A stretch of 64,000 bases of DNA from Mesorhabditis belari (GCA_958450365.1 CAUEEP010000731.1:186001-250000); one strand, 5' to 3'. Positions 36,344 to 49,279 are shown, counted from the first letter of the stretch. The notes: generated by a model not told the origin, from the sequence alone. Numbers and translations: made by a program.

Positions 36344-36660
36344 TTAAGGGGCCAGCTTTAGAAAAATACAGTCAAATTCAAGGCATCCATCACATTGATC
36401 CCAAAAATTTGGGCATAGTGACGCCGGGTCAATCATCCACCCCGGCTTCCACTTTATGGAATCACCAAAAGGGAAGTACCTTATACTAGAGCGGTTTGCC
36501 AGAAGGCAAGCGATTACGTGGCTGCACAAGGAACACTTCGCCAGTTATTTACATAGGGATTTCCTTCTTTCGCTTAGAAGATGGCCCAAAAAAGAAGAGA
36601 TTCAGCTGCAAATTTCCCGGAGATCTACCCCGGGGGTTTCTGGGGACTGGTGAGAGATAA
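36344..36660 (+). repeat. Dispersed repeat with residual open frame (copy 1)
   Basis: Shares GAACACTTCGCCAG, GAGCGGTTTGCCA and GAAGATGGCCCAAAA with 41364-41640. Both copies keep a similar plus-strand peptide (LERFARRQAITW / MPERFAKWRAIT, then HKEHFASYL), which suggests a remnant of a once-coding element. Origin unknown. Confidence 0.65.
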
Positions 36661-37325
36661 AGAAGTGTCTAGGAGGTAATCCCTCGTAATCAAACTACCG
36701 TATATAGAAACTCTGGAGTCTTTTTGTTCTATGCTTGATGCATCATGATTGCGAGCTGGAACCGTAATCAGAATTGACCTTTAAAAGAAGTTGAAAGAGT
36801 TGAATCTTTTGAAAGAAGCCGGCTTAATGTGAGCAAAGCAAAAGAATTGTCGTAAATTGTAAAAGTTTTCCTGTATTTTCATCATTCATTCAAATGTTTA
36901 TTAACGAAGCACCAGCATTGTTTTTCCTAAAATCCAAAAGATCTACCCGTTTCAAGCACGATATCATAAACAGAAAGTCAAAAAATAATCGAAATGAGAT
37001 AAAAATGAGGTCCGAATTGGTGGGATAAGGTGAGTTTCAAAGGGAAAACTTGAAATAGATTTGGAAAAAAGCAAAGTAAATAATTGGGTGCAAATCAATG
37101 AATCAATCAATCAATGAATCAATCAAAAGATTACTGTGAACTCTCATAGTTGGTCTCTTTTGTCATTACCGTATCAAAAAGGATATTCATTAAAAAGGAT
37201 AAATATCTTTTCAAGTTCAACTACAGTGCATGGGTTTAAGCCAGAAGTTGGAGGATCAAGAGGAGAATTGAAAAGATAATAAATCTGGGGAATTGTTCAG
37301 CAAATTTAACAGCTCAAAACAAATT

Positions 37326-40300
37326 TCAATAGAGAAGCACAGTCGTTGGCCCTTTTTTGTCCTTTTCAGGCGTCCGGGGGACTTTCGGACGAGCGCCGAA
37401 CACCGAGATGTACTCGTAAGCACTGCAAATTTGAGATGTTTCAAAGAAATGCTAATTTAATTGGCTTTCAAGAAATTAATGGGGTGCTAATTGGTCGTTG
37501 TCATAAAAAATGAGACTGCACAGTAAACTGAGCTAAAGTTTGCATGTTTCAAAGAGGAGCTAAAGTAACTTGATTTAAGCCAGTAGTGAATTGCTTTTTG
37601 AAGCTCATTTTAGAACCCGTAAATACCCCCTTTCTGGTGCACTCAATTCATTCATTTTTTTTCCTCGTTTTGGTGTCACGGGGGAAGGGAAGAATTGTGT
37701 GCGCCAGAAAGGGGATGTTTACGGGATTCGGAGAGCACAAAGTACATCCAGACAAACTTAGCATCTTCCGGGATCCGCTTTGGTATTTTGTCGGTGACTG
37801 GCGCCGCTTCGGGCACAATTTCATCGACCGGTAGAACGATTGGTGAAGGCTGCAATTGATTTTACTGTTTCAAAATTGATTTCAAAAAAGAGGTGAAATC
37901 TGGACTCTTGAGAATTAAGATCCAATCAAATCATTAAAATTTCTACAGTAACACACCTTTTTCTTCTCTTTCACCGTTTCAATCGGCTCTTCAGGAGCGC
38001 TTCGCGAGGTGAGATTTTTCAGATCTTTCGGAGAATTTGTCGATTCACTTTTTGTTTTGGTCTCTTCTTTCTTCGCATGCTCGACTTTTCTCGATTTCTG
38101 TTGGTCGGATTCGATCTGAATTTTGTATTTATGGAACTTTGTATTCATGAGTATCACAGTATCACAGAGTAAACAAATCCCCCTAGCAGTCATAGCAAAG
38201 AAAACCGTCAAAAAAACGAGTCAGGACTTTTTCCGCCAACCTTATAGTTTTCAAATTTATTCACCGTGCTTTCGTTTAGTCTTTTCTTGCATTCCCTTGA
38301 ATACCGGGAAAGCGCCAAGAAATGCTAGGTTAACCAAGCAAAGACTTTTAAGTCAAGTGCTAAGTTAACTAAGCAAAGCAAAGAAAGTAAAGTTTCAAAG
38401 TAAAGGATTTAATTTTGGGGTTTCTCTCATTAATCGTTGGCATGGTGTTTATGTAAAATTTAGTTATGGTGATGTCATTTGCTTTTCATATTCCTTTACC
38501 TTAATTTCATCTTTTTTCGGTGATTTGTTCTCTTCTTTGATTTCCTCTTTTCTCGAGGCACTCCGGGCGCTTTTCACCGCGATTTTCTTCTTCTCCTTGT
38601 TGTCGTCGAGGTGAATCGAATGGCGTTTGCTGGAATTTTTAGAAGTCGAAGTCGATTTTGGAATGAATTGCTTTAGAATTTTAAATTCGGCACTCCACAA
38701 AAGGTCCTTTCATTGGAGGTTTCATTGGTAGCCGTTAAACTTGAAACTCTTATTCTAAGCTTATTCTAAGTCCCTCAAAAGGTTTGCTGGAATTTTTAAA
38801 TTTTAAATTGACTTTAGACGAATGTACTCATTGAAATCGCTTAAACGAATTAAACTATTTGAAGAGCCTTTCAAAATGTTCGATATTTACTTCAATTTGT
38901 TCAGAAACATACTCCAGGTTTTTAAACTAATATAACTGGTTAAAATTGAAACTCGTATTGCGATATTGTGACGCTGTTTAATTGCAGACGTTACACTCAT
39001 TAATAGCTATTTAAACGTGAAACGTACAATCGAAAAACGTCTAAAAACTAATGTACCTACTAGAATTTGCGATTAACTTTAAACGATTGACATTTCAGAA
39101 TATCTGTTCGATCTTTAAAATAAATTCTAACTCAAACTAACCGAAATTATATGAAAGTTTGGTTTAAAAAGATTCGTTTTGTTAGATTCATTTTGCTTTG
39201 GTTTAAAAAGATTCATTTTGCCCCTTTCATCGGAGATATTTGCACTTATTTTTAATGATTAAAGTTGAAATTTTGAATTTGACAATGAGTTGCCTGTAAC
39301 CGAATCTGAAATGATTTCATTAAATTTTTAAAACCGACCACTCTTTTCCATCATGATGGTGATGTTTATGTGTTGCTCGACTCGTCGTGTCCCCTTTTTT
39401 CTTCGAATCTTTTTCCTTTGGTGAATCTTTTGATTTGGCTTCGAGCTCTCTGAAAGAACTTTTTGCGAATGGAGCATTTTCTGATTGGGTGAAGGAGTTG
39501 AAACTTCCTTTTCCTGATCTTGAATCTTAATCCAAAAAACTTTTACAGTCTTATGAATTTTGTAGTATTTATTAACTTTATTAACTCCAAACTGTACAGT
39601 AACAAGTTGATCGAATTGAAACCCCAATTCTTCCTAGTTACACCAACTCTTTACTACTGAAGAAAGGATAAAGTTCTTGTCGGAGTACCTCTACAGTAAC
39701 AAGTTAAGAAATTGAAACTTCATTTCTTCACTAAAGTTTTTGCCCCTTAATGAGAGATATTGAAGATTTCATAGGCGTCATTAAACTAGAGTGTGTTCCT
39801 CGCGAGCGAGTAATGCTTTTTTTTTTAAAACGCACACTTGGGAAAAATTACCGTACTTTTAGCAAAAATTATTGCAAAAAAATGACGCAAAAACCACGAG
39901 CCCCACATTATATACGACACTTTTTAAAGATACTCAGCCGTTTAATTGGTTTGGTGGGGAATTCCCTTCCAATGTAATGATTTTTTTGAAAAACCTGGGG
40001 GGTGGGACAAATGCGACCTTTTTTTGCGCACCTGGACATTTGCGCAACTTTTTTTTCTGGAAAAGGCCTTAGGCAAGGCCGTAGAGCTTCAAAAACATTT
40101 TCATAGAAGGGAATCGTATGCGTAGATTCAGAATTTTGACAAATCAGACCTCGCTGACACGTCAAATTTGGGCTAAAAGGCAAAAACTACGCAACTTAAC
40201 GCTTTTCCGCAGTTTTTGCCTTTTAGCCCAAATTTGACGTGTCAACGAGGTCTGATTTGTCGAAATTCGGAATCTACGCATACGACTCCCTTATATGGAA

Positions 40301-43300
40301 ATATTTTCGAAATATTTTCGAAGCTCTACGACCTTTCCTAAGGCCTTTTCCAGCAAAAAAAAGGTGCGCAAATGTCCAGGTGCGCAAAAAAAGGTCGCAT
40401 TTGTCCCACTCCCAAAACTGAGCAAAAAAATTGCTTTTATATTTTTTTCGCGCAGGCGCACTTTTTAGAAAACGAATTACTCGAGCTATTACTCATGCAA
40501 ACTTACTCGAGTAATTACTTACTCGCGAGGAACACCCTCTACATTAAACACAAGCAGTAAACATTGAGAAGCACAAAAACTTGAAACTTGAAACCTCATT
40601 TCCTCTGATTAGATTTTTACTATACGGAAGAATATTAAGAAAATTTTGAGATTAACTCTATTCATTAATCTATTAACCTATTAATCCTGAGTCATGAATC
40701 GACAAGTTACAAAAATTGAAACCTCTCTATTTACTTCTCTATTTTTTAAGTTTCTGCGACTTAAGAAGGGATTTCGTGAAGGTTTTATTTTTTTTATTAA
40801 GCTTAAAATAAGGTTTATTAAACCCAAGTTTCACATTAACAAGTCGAAAAAAATAGAAACCTTTTCTTTTCCTCTTCTCTTTTTTGTTCTTCTTCAACTT
40901 TTCGTTGTTCCTCTTCTTCCGATCGCCGTTTTTCCACCTCGATTTTCTCCTTTTCCTTTTGCTGGTGTCGATATTGAAGAGCTGCTGGAATTGGGCTTTC
41001 GTTTAGCTCAAGCTTTCCAATTAATTACAGACGCTGAAGTCGAAACAAATACAAAAGAAATGAAGTTTATGCCAATGTTTCAACTGCTTATAGAATACGT
41101 AATGAAACTCCGAAGAATTGCTTCACAAAAAGCAAGTTTCAAGTTAGTTTTCTTGAATCTCTTGAAAGAAACGATTTCTTGGTTTCTTTTCAATTAATTT
41201 TCAGCAATCAAAAACAAGGAGAAACTGAAAGATCCCTGTGAAAGAGAACGGTTCAGGCACAAACAGGCTATTTTTGAGCGATCAGTTCCGGCAGAATTTG
41301 AAATATACAGCTTTCAAAAAAAACTTTTTAACTTTACAGCTTTAGAAATATATATAAAATTTGGGCATAGCGATGCTAAAAAGGGGAAGTTCGGCTCAGT
41401 CGTTCCCCGCTGCTTCCACTTTCATGATCCCAAAAGGGCTCTACCATATGCCAGAGCGGTTTGCCAAATGGAGAGCGATTACGCACAAAGAACACTTCGC
41501 CAGCTATTTAGGAATTTCCTTCTTTTGCTTTGAAGATGGCCCAAAAGAGAAGAGATTCAGCTGTGAATTTGTACGCGGGGGTTTTCGGGGTCGGCGAATC
41601 GATTGGCGCTATTCATTTTGCCGGGTCTGCTAATTCTTATCTTCAATCTCAAATAAGATCACAGTATACTAGGCTAATTAGGAGTCAAAATAAGATCGAC
41701 GTCTCGTTGCGACTTTGCACAGGGGTTTTAGTGTGCTATATCTAGAAATGATCGCTGAATGACCTAGATTCTAAAACTATCGATATCAAATGAAAACTAA
41801 TTCGAGATTCTGTAGACTTTTGTTGTTTTAGATTCCATGGATACGGCGTCACTATGCTCAAATTTTGCCTAAAGTTTCGCTTTATTTTTTTACAAATTCC
41901 AGCAAATCTATCCTGGCCGGTCAAAACGTAATGGGTCTTTATCAGATTTGCTTTGAACCGGTTGAGGGTAACTCTTAACTAACAGAACATAACAAATTGC
42001 ATTAGTTTGCTGCGAAAACTGGCACTAATAGTAAGTTTTAAGTTAATAGCCATGTGGCAAAAGGTTTTATACCCATTTTCCAACCGATGTTTCAATTTTG
42101 AGAACTCGAATGAGACAATGTGAAAAGTAATCCCCATGCGACGGAGTTTTGGCATTCTTTCGATTTGGTTATACTGTACAAGCAAGTTTCAAAAATTAGA
42201 ATAACTCCAGAACAAGGATCAAAATTTTCACCCTCAGTTAACCCAAGTGTGACCACACAGGGTTTTCTCTTCTCGTGTTCGATGATGAAAGTCGCCTGTG
42301 AGGCTGTGGTCGCCAAACGGGGCTCCGATCTGGAAAAAAAATTGAATTTCAAAAAGTTTCTGCTCATACTAACTTCACTTAGACTAATTTGAATATATTT
42401 TTAGTAATTGTGTCTTTTAAAAAAATTAAACAAAAGGAAATTGGACTTCCTGGAGTTATTACAGATTGAAATTGTCGATCTTCTCAGTTTATATCAAGAA
42501 TCAAGGAATAAAACTTTATTTCTTGATCCTAAAGCCATCAAATTTCAAGTTTTGTTAAAATATTTGTGAAATGGAATGAAAAATGACTTTAGCTAAACCC
42601 GAAACTCACCGTGAAAGCTCAAAAGTGACCACCCGTCCGCGGGCTCGTTTCACGGTGGCTTCTTTCTGAAAATTTGTGTGTGTTTTAGCTTTTTCATGGT
42701 CTGATAGAATTTGTAATTCTCAAGATAAATCTGCTCATAAAATCCCATTAAAATTTAATCATTTAAATTAATTTCAAAATTCACAAACTTTTGCCGTTCG
42801 ACTTGTAATCGGCGGCTTTTGGGGAACCGTGCCGGGAACGTTGATCTAAAAATAAAGTCTAAAAATGCGTCTTAAATTCCAAGTACAACTTCTCCCGGAA
42901 CTTCAAAGACTCTAGACACATTAGAACTTGCAAGAAGTGCTCATTGGCCAAGCCTGTGTGAAAATGAGATTGTCAAGCTGAACTAACAAAAACTAAAACT
43001 AACACATCATTGCACAAAGAAGTTTCAACCCGGTGTTAATCCCTTTGAAACTCAATGTTTTTAGCTGATTGATGTGGATAAGCGCAGCAATACAAGATTG
43101 TCTACTAAGCAAATTATGAGTTTGCTAACTATAGTGTTCACCAGTAATGCACTCATTCGATTCAGCTTACCTCTTCAATTTTCGTCTCTTCTTTTCTCCC
43201 CTTTGCAATTAACAACCGCGCACCGCTCATTTCGGATCCACTCGCTCGAAGGGAATCCGTTGAATCGATGTCCGATTCCACGTTGTCACCAGCCTGATTT

Positions 43301-44755
43301 TTAACGCAATGTAATTTTCTATTTTTGGTTCTTTAACAGCTTTCAGCAACTTTGCACCAATACAATCATTGTAAATCATAGCTTTTTCTGCATTACACAT
43401 GCACCACTCGTCAGAACACTCGTTAATATTGAGACATGATTTTTAAAACATCTAAAAAGCAATGACTCTTTGAAAATGTTCTTGTGGTGTACGTTGAATT
43501 CATTCTTGAACTAGGACTGGGCTGACTAAGAGCTCACAGATAGCCTAGTACGACTCTTAAGATTCTAAATCTATTCCATAACCAAGTGAATCCAAATCCA
43601 AAACCAATTTTGTTATCGTCCAGCTTTCGGCTTTCTCTGTATTGTTGGATTGTTGCAAAAACAGGGATCCATTCTTAAACCAGGACTGATCTACGTAGCT
43701 AAACGTACATTAGTACAATCTTAGCATAGCTTGGCATAACTTAGAGATTTTAAATATAATCTGTAACCGAATATCTGATCTATGTCTGTCTATACCTGCG
43801 TCGGATCCAGCGTTCATTTCTTAATCACCCCAATAACCTCGCTAATCCCCAAAACCCCTCACTTTCAACGGGAGAGACGGCCCTATTCTTGAACCGGGCT
43901 GGGGATGGGGAGCTAGCTAGAGCGGGGGTTCTAGGGTGGTACGTGAGCCGACGATGGACGGGGAATCCATCGAAGGGAGGCTGGGCGAGGGGTGAGTGCT
44001 CGTCGGTGCCTGTCCTCCTCCCCGTCCATTCCACCCCCAGCCTCCCCAGTCCTTTTCTCCTCCCCCAGCCATTCCCTTTTCTCTCCTCAATTCCCCAATC
44101 TCCCACCCCTTTCCCGCCGAAGTCTCTCCCCCTGTTCCGATCTTTTTTTCGTTCTCTACTCTCAGTGCAAAAAAGAGCTATCACTGGTTGGTACGCCGCA
44201 GCCCGCTTTTCCTTTTTTCAAAAAAACTCGTCTACCCTTCGTTCTTTTCCCTCGGCTCGGTCCCACCCCGTCCCGCAATTTCCCACGATTTTCCCTGAGT
44301 ATCCCCGTTTTTTTGAAGATTCTTTGGAAACAATGGGATCTATTTCCGATTGGGGAATCAATTTTGGTGAAGGGAAATTGATCTATGCTTACAGTCTTTG
44401 ATTCGAGTGCAGATACATTGTAGTTGGCTAGGGATTTTGTGTACTTTAAAGAAGATAAAGCCATCAAATTGTGTTAAAGATATGGTTTTTTATTGAGCAA
44501 TAAAAGGGTCAAGTCCTTTTTTGAACTAGTAGATACTGTAGTTCAAAAGAAAGTTATTCAGAGATCAATTTTCAAATGGGGAATCGATTTGTGATTTGTG
44601 AAGAAGTAAAGCAACTCAGCAGAATTAAATGTTCGGGTTGCTTTTTGATGGGGAAAACTTTGATACTTGACATTTTTACGCTAATAGGATTCTTCGCAAA
44701 CTCACCACATCCTCCTCGTCAACTGGCGGCAGTGGAATTCGGTGCATTTCGACTT
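37326..44755 (-). CDS. Uncharacterised charged coiled-coil/disordered protein (5' end unresolved)
   Basis: Eleven exons in phase: 44706-44755, 43171-43293, 42789-42845, 42610-42665, 42232-42329, 40861-40984, 39339-39518, 38500-38629, 37957-38115, 37758-37849, 37326-37422. They give 387 codons before TGA. The order is: acidic start (IPLPPVDEEDV), basic stretch (KEATVKRARGRVVTFELSR), a globular-looking piece (ATFIIEHEKRKPCVVTLGL), a Glu/Lys/Arg coiled coil (EEEEQRKVEEEQKREEEKKR), then a long Lys/Glu/Ser-rich disordered part with a His run (HKHHHHDG), and a tail ending GPTTVLLY. No signal peptide or TM span is seen. I do not recognise the family. A candidate first exon, 46253-46309 (MGEALSKLKSLTQTDPQPE), ends in phase 0, but 44706-44755 needs phase 1, so an exon is missing between them. 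Small exons lie between large repeat-filled introns. Confidence 0.78.
37612..37745. repeat. Hairpin element, GTACTTTGTGCTCTCC family (copy 4)
   Basis: CCCGTAAATACCCCCTTTCT and its inverse arm, ending GGAGAGCACAAAGTAC immediately beside exon 37758-37849 of the coiled-coil gene. The donor of that exon lies 11-12 bases from the element. Confidence 0.8.
39792..40536. repeat. 745-bp foldback element
   Basis: The termini are GTGTTCCTCGCGAGCGAGTA and its inverse. The two halves pair nearly throughout: TTTTTGCGCACCTGGACATT, GGAATCTACGCATACG and AGCCCAAATTTGACGTGTCA all recur inverted, with a short centre near 40195. It lies in an intron of the coiled-coil gene. A transcript would form a long, almost perfect duplex. 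Confidence 0.88.
41364..41640 (+). repeat. Dispersed repeat with residual open frame (copy 2)
   Basis: Partner of 36344-36660, with an open plus-strand frame of 90 codons from 41361. It lies in an intron of the coiled-coil gene on the opposite strand. No known domain was recognised. Confidence 0.6.
42430..42551. repeat. 120-bp direct repeat (copy 1)
   Basis: Almost identical to 46421-46544, including GGAAATTGGACTTCCTGGAG and TCTTGATCCTAAAGCCATCA. It contains a small palindrome (AATCAAGGAATAAA ... TTTATTTCTTGAT). It lies between exons of the coiled-coil gene. Confidence 0.85.
43800..44330. other. GC-rich, pyrimidine-rich patch
   Basis: Intronic stretch of the coiled-coil gene with long C/T runs on the plus strand. 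Overlapping open frames of 100-170 codons are low-complexity Ser/Pro and lack splice support. Similar patches occur at 47095-47490 and 49770-50130. They may be internal promoters or simple-sequence DNA. Confidence 0.5.
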
Positions 44756-46252
44756 CTGAATTGAAAAGTTTATCTACAAATCTCAAAAGATAGATCAGTT
44801 ATCGATTTTTAAGAATTTTAATATCTAAACTGTTAAACTACAGTAAAAAGAACTTAAATTTTATTTCTAAGCAGCTCTCGTTCTAGATTCTAGATGCTAG
44901 ACATTCTAGATAATTTCTAGATGTTTCAAAATGAGCGGCACCATCGATAAACTGGCTTGAGTAATAGATCTTCAATAGCGTCTTTAAATCAGGTTCAAAT
45001 TTCATTTGTAAATCGCTAATGATGATTTTAACTTTGACTAATTCAAGATAGCTCGGTTCTAAATAGCTCAAATCACGTTTTCATTGTCTAGTTAGTTAGT
45101 TATGACAAGTACGGTAGCTGGGAGGTACGGTGAACTGAAAATACAGGGCTTGAAAGTACTGTAGCCAAAAATAGAGTTTATCTTTTAGTCTATCACTAAA
45201 ATGAAGTCTAGATAGACATTCAGCTTTGTGTTAATCCCTGTATTTACAGAATAGCTTAAGTTTTTTTATGTGAAAATCGATTGCATGAATATAATGTGTT
45301 AGTACCAGCATCACTCAAAAAATGCATGTTTCAAAATATTCTGGTTTGTCAAGAGGTTGAGGTAGTTGATAGCCAAAACTGATTGAAATTGATTGAAAAT
45401 TTTATCTTACCGAAAATAAGTCTTTAAAGTGTATCCTCTAATAAAGAAAACTCTGATTTTACTTATTAGTGTCAAATTTGATTCCTAAAAAGTGCATGTT
45501 TCAAAATTCATTTTATCTTTGGTGGTGAAGAGTGGCTAATCAAAACCTTTTTTTTTGATTGATTGGATGAATGAAAATTGAGAATTGAGTCTCAGCGTGG
45601 GCCCCGAGAGCTCAGATTGTGACTCCTCTCTTTCTCGGGATGGTCACTTCTCCGGTCAGATCGGACAACTCCCGTCGCAATTGAGGTCTCAGGGAGCACG
45701 CCGGGGACTGCTTGGGGAAAGGATCAGGGATTCCACATTCGATATAAGAACACATAATGTAAGCTTAAGATATAAGATTGAGCTTGTAAATGATGCACTA
45801 TTAGAAACGGTAAGTTTAGAGCTTTCCTCTAGAGAAAGGATTTGAGATTTTGTATGTGTAAGCACAACTGTAAGCTCCTAACAACTTATCTAGAGTCTGA
45901 AGCTATTAAATGCGTAAAAATGGCAGTACGATCTTGCGATATTCAGATCCAGAAAAAACAGTATTCTTGGGTCTTGCTTGGGCATGATATGTCAAAATTG
46001 GTATCAAATTTCAGATCGATTTTCGTCTCAAATTTGTCAAATTACAGCTTAACCTATCCGATTGCGTAGGAGGAACCCCATTACAAAACCAGAGTTTCAT
46101 TTTAAATGGGAATCGTTGAGGCTCAAGTAGCCTAATTGCTGTTTAATGGTTGGCTTATCAAAGGTAAATTGATTTCATTACACTTACAAAACTACAAAAA
46201 AAAGCAGAATACTAGAAAAAGACTCAACGAGTCAGAAAACCCAGTACAGTAC

Positions 46253-46309
46253 CTCGGGCTGAGGATCAGTTTGAGTGAGCGATTTTAACTTCGATAAGGC
46301 CTCGCCCAT
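46253..46309 (-). other. Candidate first coding exon of the coiled-coil gene
   Basis: ATG at 46309 opens 19 codons (MGEALSKLKSLTQTDPQPE) ending at a GTACTG donor. Orientation and position suit the 5' end of the gene at 37326-44755, but the phase does not join directly, so this is tentative. Confidence 0.35.
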
Positions 46310-46420
46310 TGGAACGCTTAATCCTCAACGAACTCATTCAAAGATGAAACTCGGTCTTTTGAAATGATCTTGTAGAAATATCTTGAAAAAGTCAAGTCAC
46401 AAAATCAGTTTGCCATAGTT

Positions 46421-46544
46421 AACAAAAGGAAATTGGACTTCCTGGAGTTATTACAGATGGAAATTGTCGATCTTCTCATTTTATATCAAGAATCAAGGAA
46501 TAAAACTTTATTTCTTGATCCTAAAGCCATCAAATTTCAAGTTT
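46421..46544. repeat. 120-bp direct repeat (copy 2)
   Basis: Partner of 42430-42551 about 4 kb away in the same orientation, with very few differences. Confidence 0.85.
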
Positions 46545-46670
46545 CAAGGCAAAACTAACAAGTAAAAAAGATTTGAGTAAAGAAAATATATGGTACTGTC
46601 CCAGGGTCACCATAACAACGCAGGAAACCTCTAGGTACGAGTACAGTATAGAGTGCATTCCTCTAGGCTA

Positions 46671-46869
46671 ATCCTTTTTCTAAAAGGCACCCATTTCAGA
46701 ATACCGTAATCTGCTCTCCATTTTTCATTGGATCGGCCGAATTTTGGTATCATTCGATGAGAGAATCACAAGGCTCAGTCAATGATACCAAAATTGGGCT
46801 GATCCAATGAAAAATCGAGAGCAGATTACGGTATTTTGTCTGAAATGGGTGCCTTTTAGAAAAAGGATT
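46671..46869. repeat. TTTTCTAAAA hairpin element, type 2 (copy 3)
   Basis: The best-preserved copy. The ends are CTTTTTCTAAAAGGCACCCA and the inverse. Inner arms are TACCGTAATCTGCTCTCC and CATTGGATCGGCCGAATTTT, with a centre around AATCACAAGGCTC. Confidence 0.88.
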
Positions 46870-49279
46870 AGCTGAAAGGAAATTGATCAGTAAAGAAGTC
46901 AAGAAAGTAGTACTGTACCGGGATCAGTAGCTGAAAATCTAGTATCAAAGTATCCCAGATCCCAAAGCAATCCATTACAATAAAGAACACAAACATAGTC
47001 AGATCAAATTTTGCACAGAATCAGACGAATCAAAGAATATCATCGAATATCAGGGAATACTGTGGAATCATCGGAAAGTGCAAATTTTGTGAGCAATGGA
47101 GGACGAGAGTGTCCAGTTGGATGGGGGAGAATTCAAAAGGGAAACGGGGGGGCGGGATCAGCAGCAAAAAACGCAACTTCTTTGTGGAGAGCCGTTTTTT
47201 ATGAAGGTTTCAAGGGATGGGGTAGCCCTAGCCCTCCCCCAGCCATCCCCCCAGCTATTCCCCCAGCTATTCCCCCAGCCCCCCCCCCCAGCCCGGGCCA
47301 CCCCGTGCGAGGCCAGCACTGACCAGCCCCGCCGGACCCCCTCTCTTTCCCCCTTTTTTGCTCATTTTTTTCGTTTCCCTTTCCGTGACCTAGTGGCCGC
47401 TTTTCTGTGGCTTTCACCAATCGGTTTTCAGCTGGAAATTCTCTCTTTTTGCTTTCTGCAGTTCTTTTCCATCTCTTCGCCTTGACCAATCTCTCTTCAA
47501 TTCTTAGGAGATCTTTTTTTCTGTCTAAGTCTAGAATTTCTCCATGTTCTCTCTTTTGATTTGGTTTTTTTTTCCATATCTAGAATTAAATGCCTTATAT
47601 TCTATAGGTAATTTCCGTGTTTTCTATGTCTAATTCTATATTCTGCGACCAATTCCTGTGTTCTATTCCTTCTTTATGCTATCTTTACTACTCTCTTTTG
47701 AAAAGTTTATGTCTAGACTCGATTTTCTCTATATTCTATGAATATCAACTCTTTTCTCGACTTTTTCTAGTCAATTCTTTATCTTTCTTGAGTCTAGTTC
47801 TCTATTTTAGAATCTTTCCTATAGCCAGATCTATGCTTTTCCTCTATCTCAAACAATTTTCATACTCAACTCCTTTTTGTTGTCTTTTCTAGTATCTCAT
47901 TCTTTCTATGATATAAATCTTTTCCTTGATTTCCTTCAAACTCTATAGAACTGTCTCTTTCTATAGCCCTTTCCTCTAATTTTCTTTCTCAATCAATCCA
48001 TTTTTCTTTAATAATAATCTTTATTTTCTTGATTTCCCCTCTTTCCTTGGCCATTTACTTTTCCCGTGCTTTCATAATCTTCACCTTACCCATTCAGAAT
48101 ACAGATATTAACACTTGAAAAGAAGTAACCAAAGCTCTATTAGATCTCCCGAAAATGCATTTATTGCTGTCTAAGTTGAAACGGAGAAACTTTTTCCGGA
48201 TCGTTTCCAGAAAAACTTGAGTTTAAAAATGAGAAAACCATTGTTCGTCAAGACGTTTGACGTGAAGCTCTCAACAACTCTACTTCAAGATCTTGACCTC
48301 ATCTGGTCTGCATTGAAACCGAATCTTTCTCAATGAGGAAAAATGAAAGGGGAACGTCCCGATTTGCACGTAAACAAGCCAGAAAAGTGAGAAAAGGAGT
48401 GAAAGAAGATGAGTGAAAAAGGAAAAAAAACGGGAAGAAAAACCGATTTACAGTCAAAAAATGCAGACTTTTAAAAACTAAGAAAAGAAAGCGAAAGGAA
48501 ATGAATTTAAGTGAAAGTTTTTGGTTCAAAAATCGGGTCATCGGGTCAATGATTTTGCTTTTTTCATTTTTTTTCACTTTTTTCACTTTTTAGGGTTTCG
48601 TATCACGGCGAAACATCGATGACCTGGTTTTCGTTTTTTTTTTCGCGCTTTTCGACTGGACAATGGATTTCCGGGTTTCAATGACTCCGATCTTCAGAAA
48701 AAGGGTTTCAGAAAATGAAATAGACTGGAAAATGAAAAATTAACATTAGAAAGATACTGTAGATTTAATAATCGTTAAGAAATTGGTTCCTATGCAACTT
48801 TGGAAACACAACTTGAATGCAAAGTGCGTTTGTGGATAATTTTTGGGTCTAAATTTGCATTAAGAATGTTCCTAGAAATGCAAAAATCATACTGTAGATT
48901 AATAATGAATGTATATTAGCCAATGAATGATTGCCGAAGCAAAAAAATTGACTTTGACTCGTTTAGATCCAAAGAAACTGCATCAAAAGTGAAACACAAT
49001 GATTGTGCTTACAGCGAGTCAAAGGCACAGCCCAGTTTCCAACTTTTCGACTCAAGTACGTTTTTAGTACAATAACGTACCGACTTCCTTTTACTATTAG
49101 TTATATTTTATGATGTTTAAAATTTGTACAATGTAAATCCTCATTTTTGGTGTTTTCGACTCTGATCATAGTCTGGTTCAAAATGTGCGGTGGCCTCAAA
49201 AACGATGTGATTATTTTTAGATTCCGCGAACTAGCCCCATTCAAATTGAAACTTGGCTTCTTGAACTCTCTCCTAAACT

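Larger units (their letters stand above)
34294..37325. other. Intergenic region upstream of the selenoprotein-P-like gene
   Basis: No exon chain was found. It contains a local direct repeat (CTGTAGCTGACGTCCAACCA at about 34420 and 34632), a purine-rich patch at 35230-35560 that may be a promoter region, a 20-bp minisatellite, and one copy of a dispersed repeat (36344-36660). Confidence 0.5.

Noticed and set aside
43889..44401. 170-codon plus-strand frame and two overlapping frames
   Set aside because: Low-complexity Ser/Pro/Phe translation of a C/T-rich patch, in several overlapping frames, without family support.
45585..45845. 86-codon plus-strand frame, and a minus-strand exon (QSPACSLRPQLRRELSDLTGE) as the missing link of the coiled-coil gene
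   Set aside because: Neither orientation gives the phase needed between 46253-46309 and 44706-44755.
47011..47489. Pro-rich frames on both strands
   Set aside because: Simple-sequence translation of CCCCCAGC runs; no splice or domain evidence.
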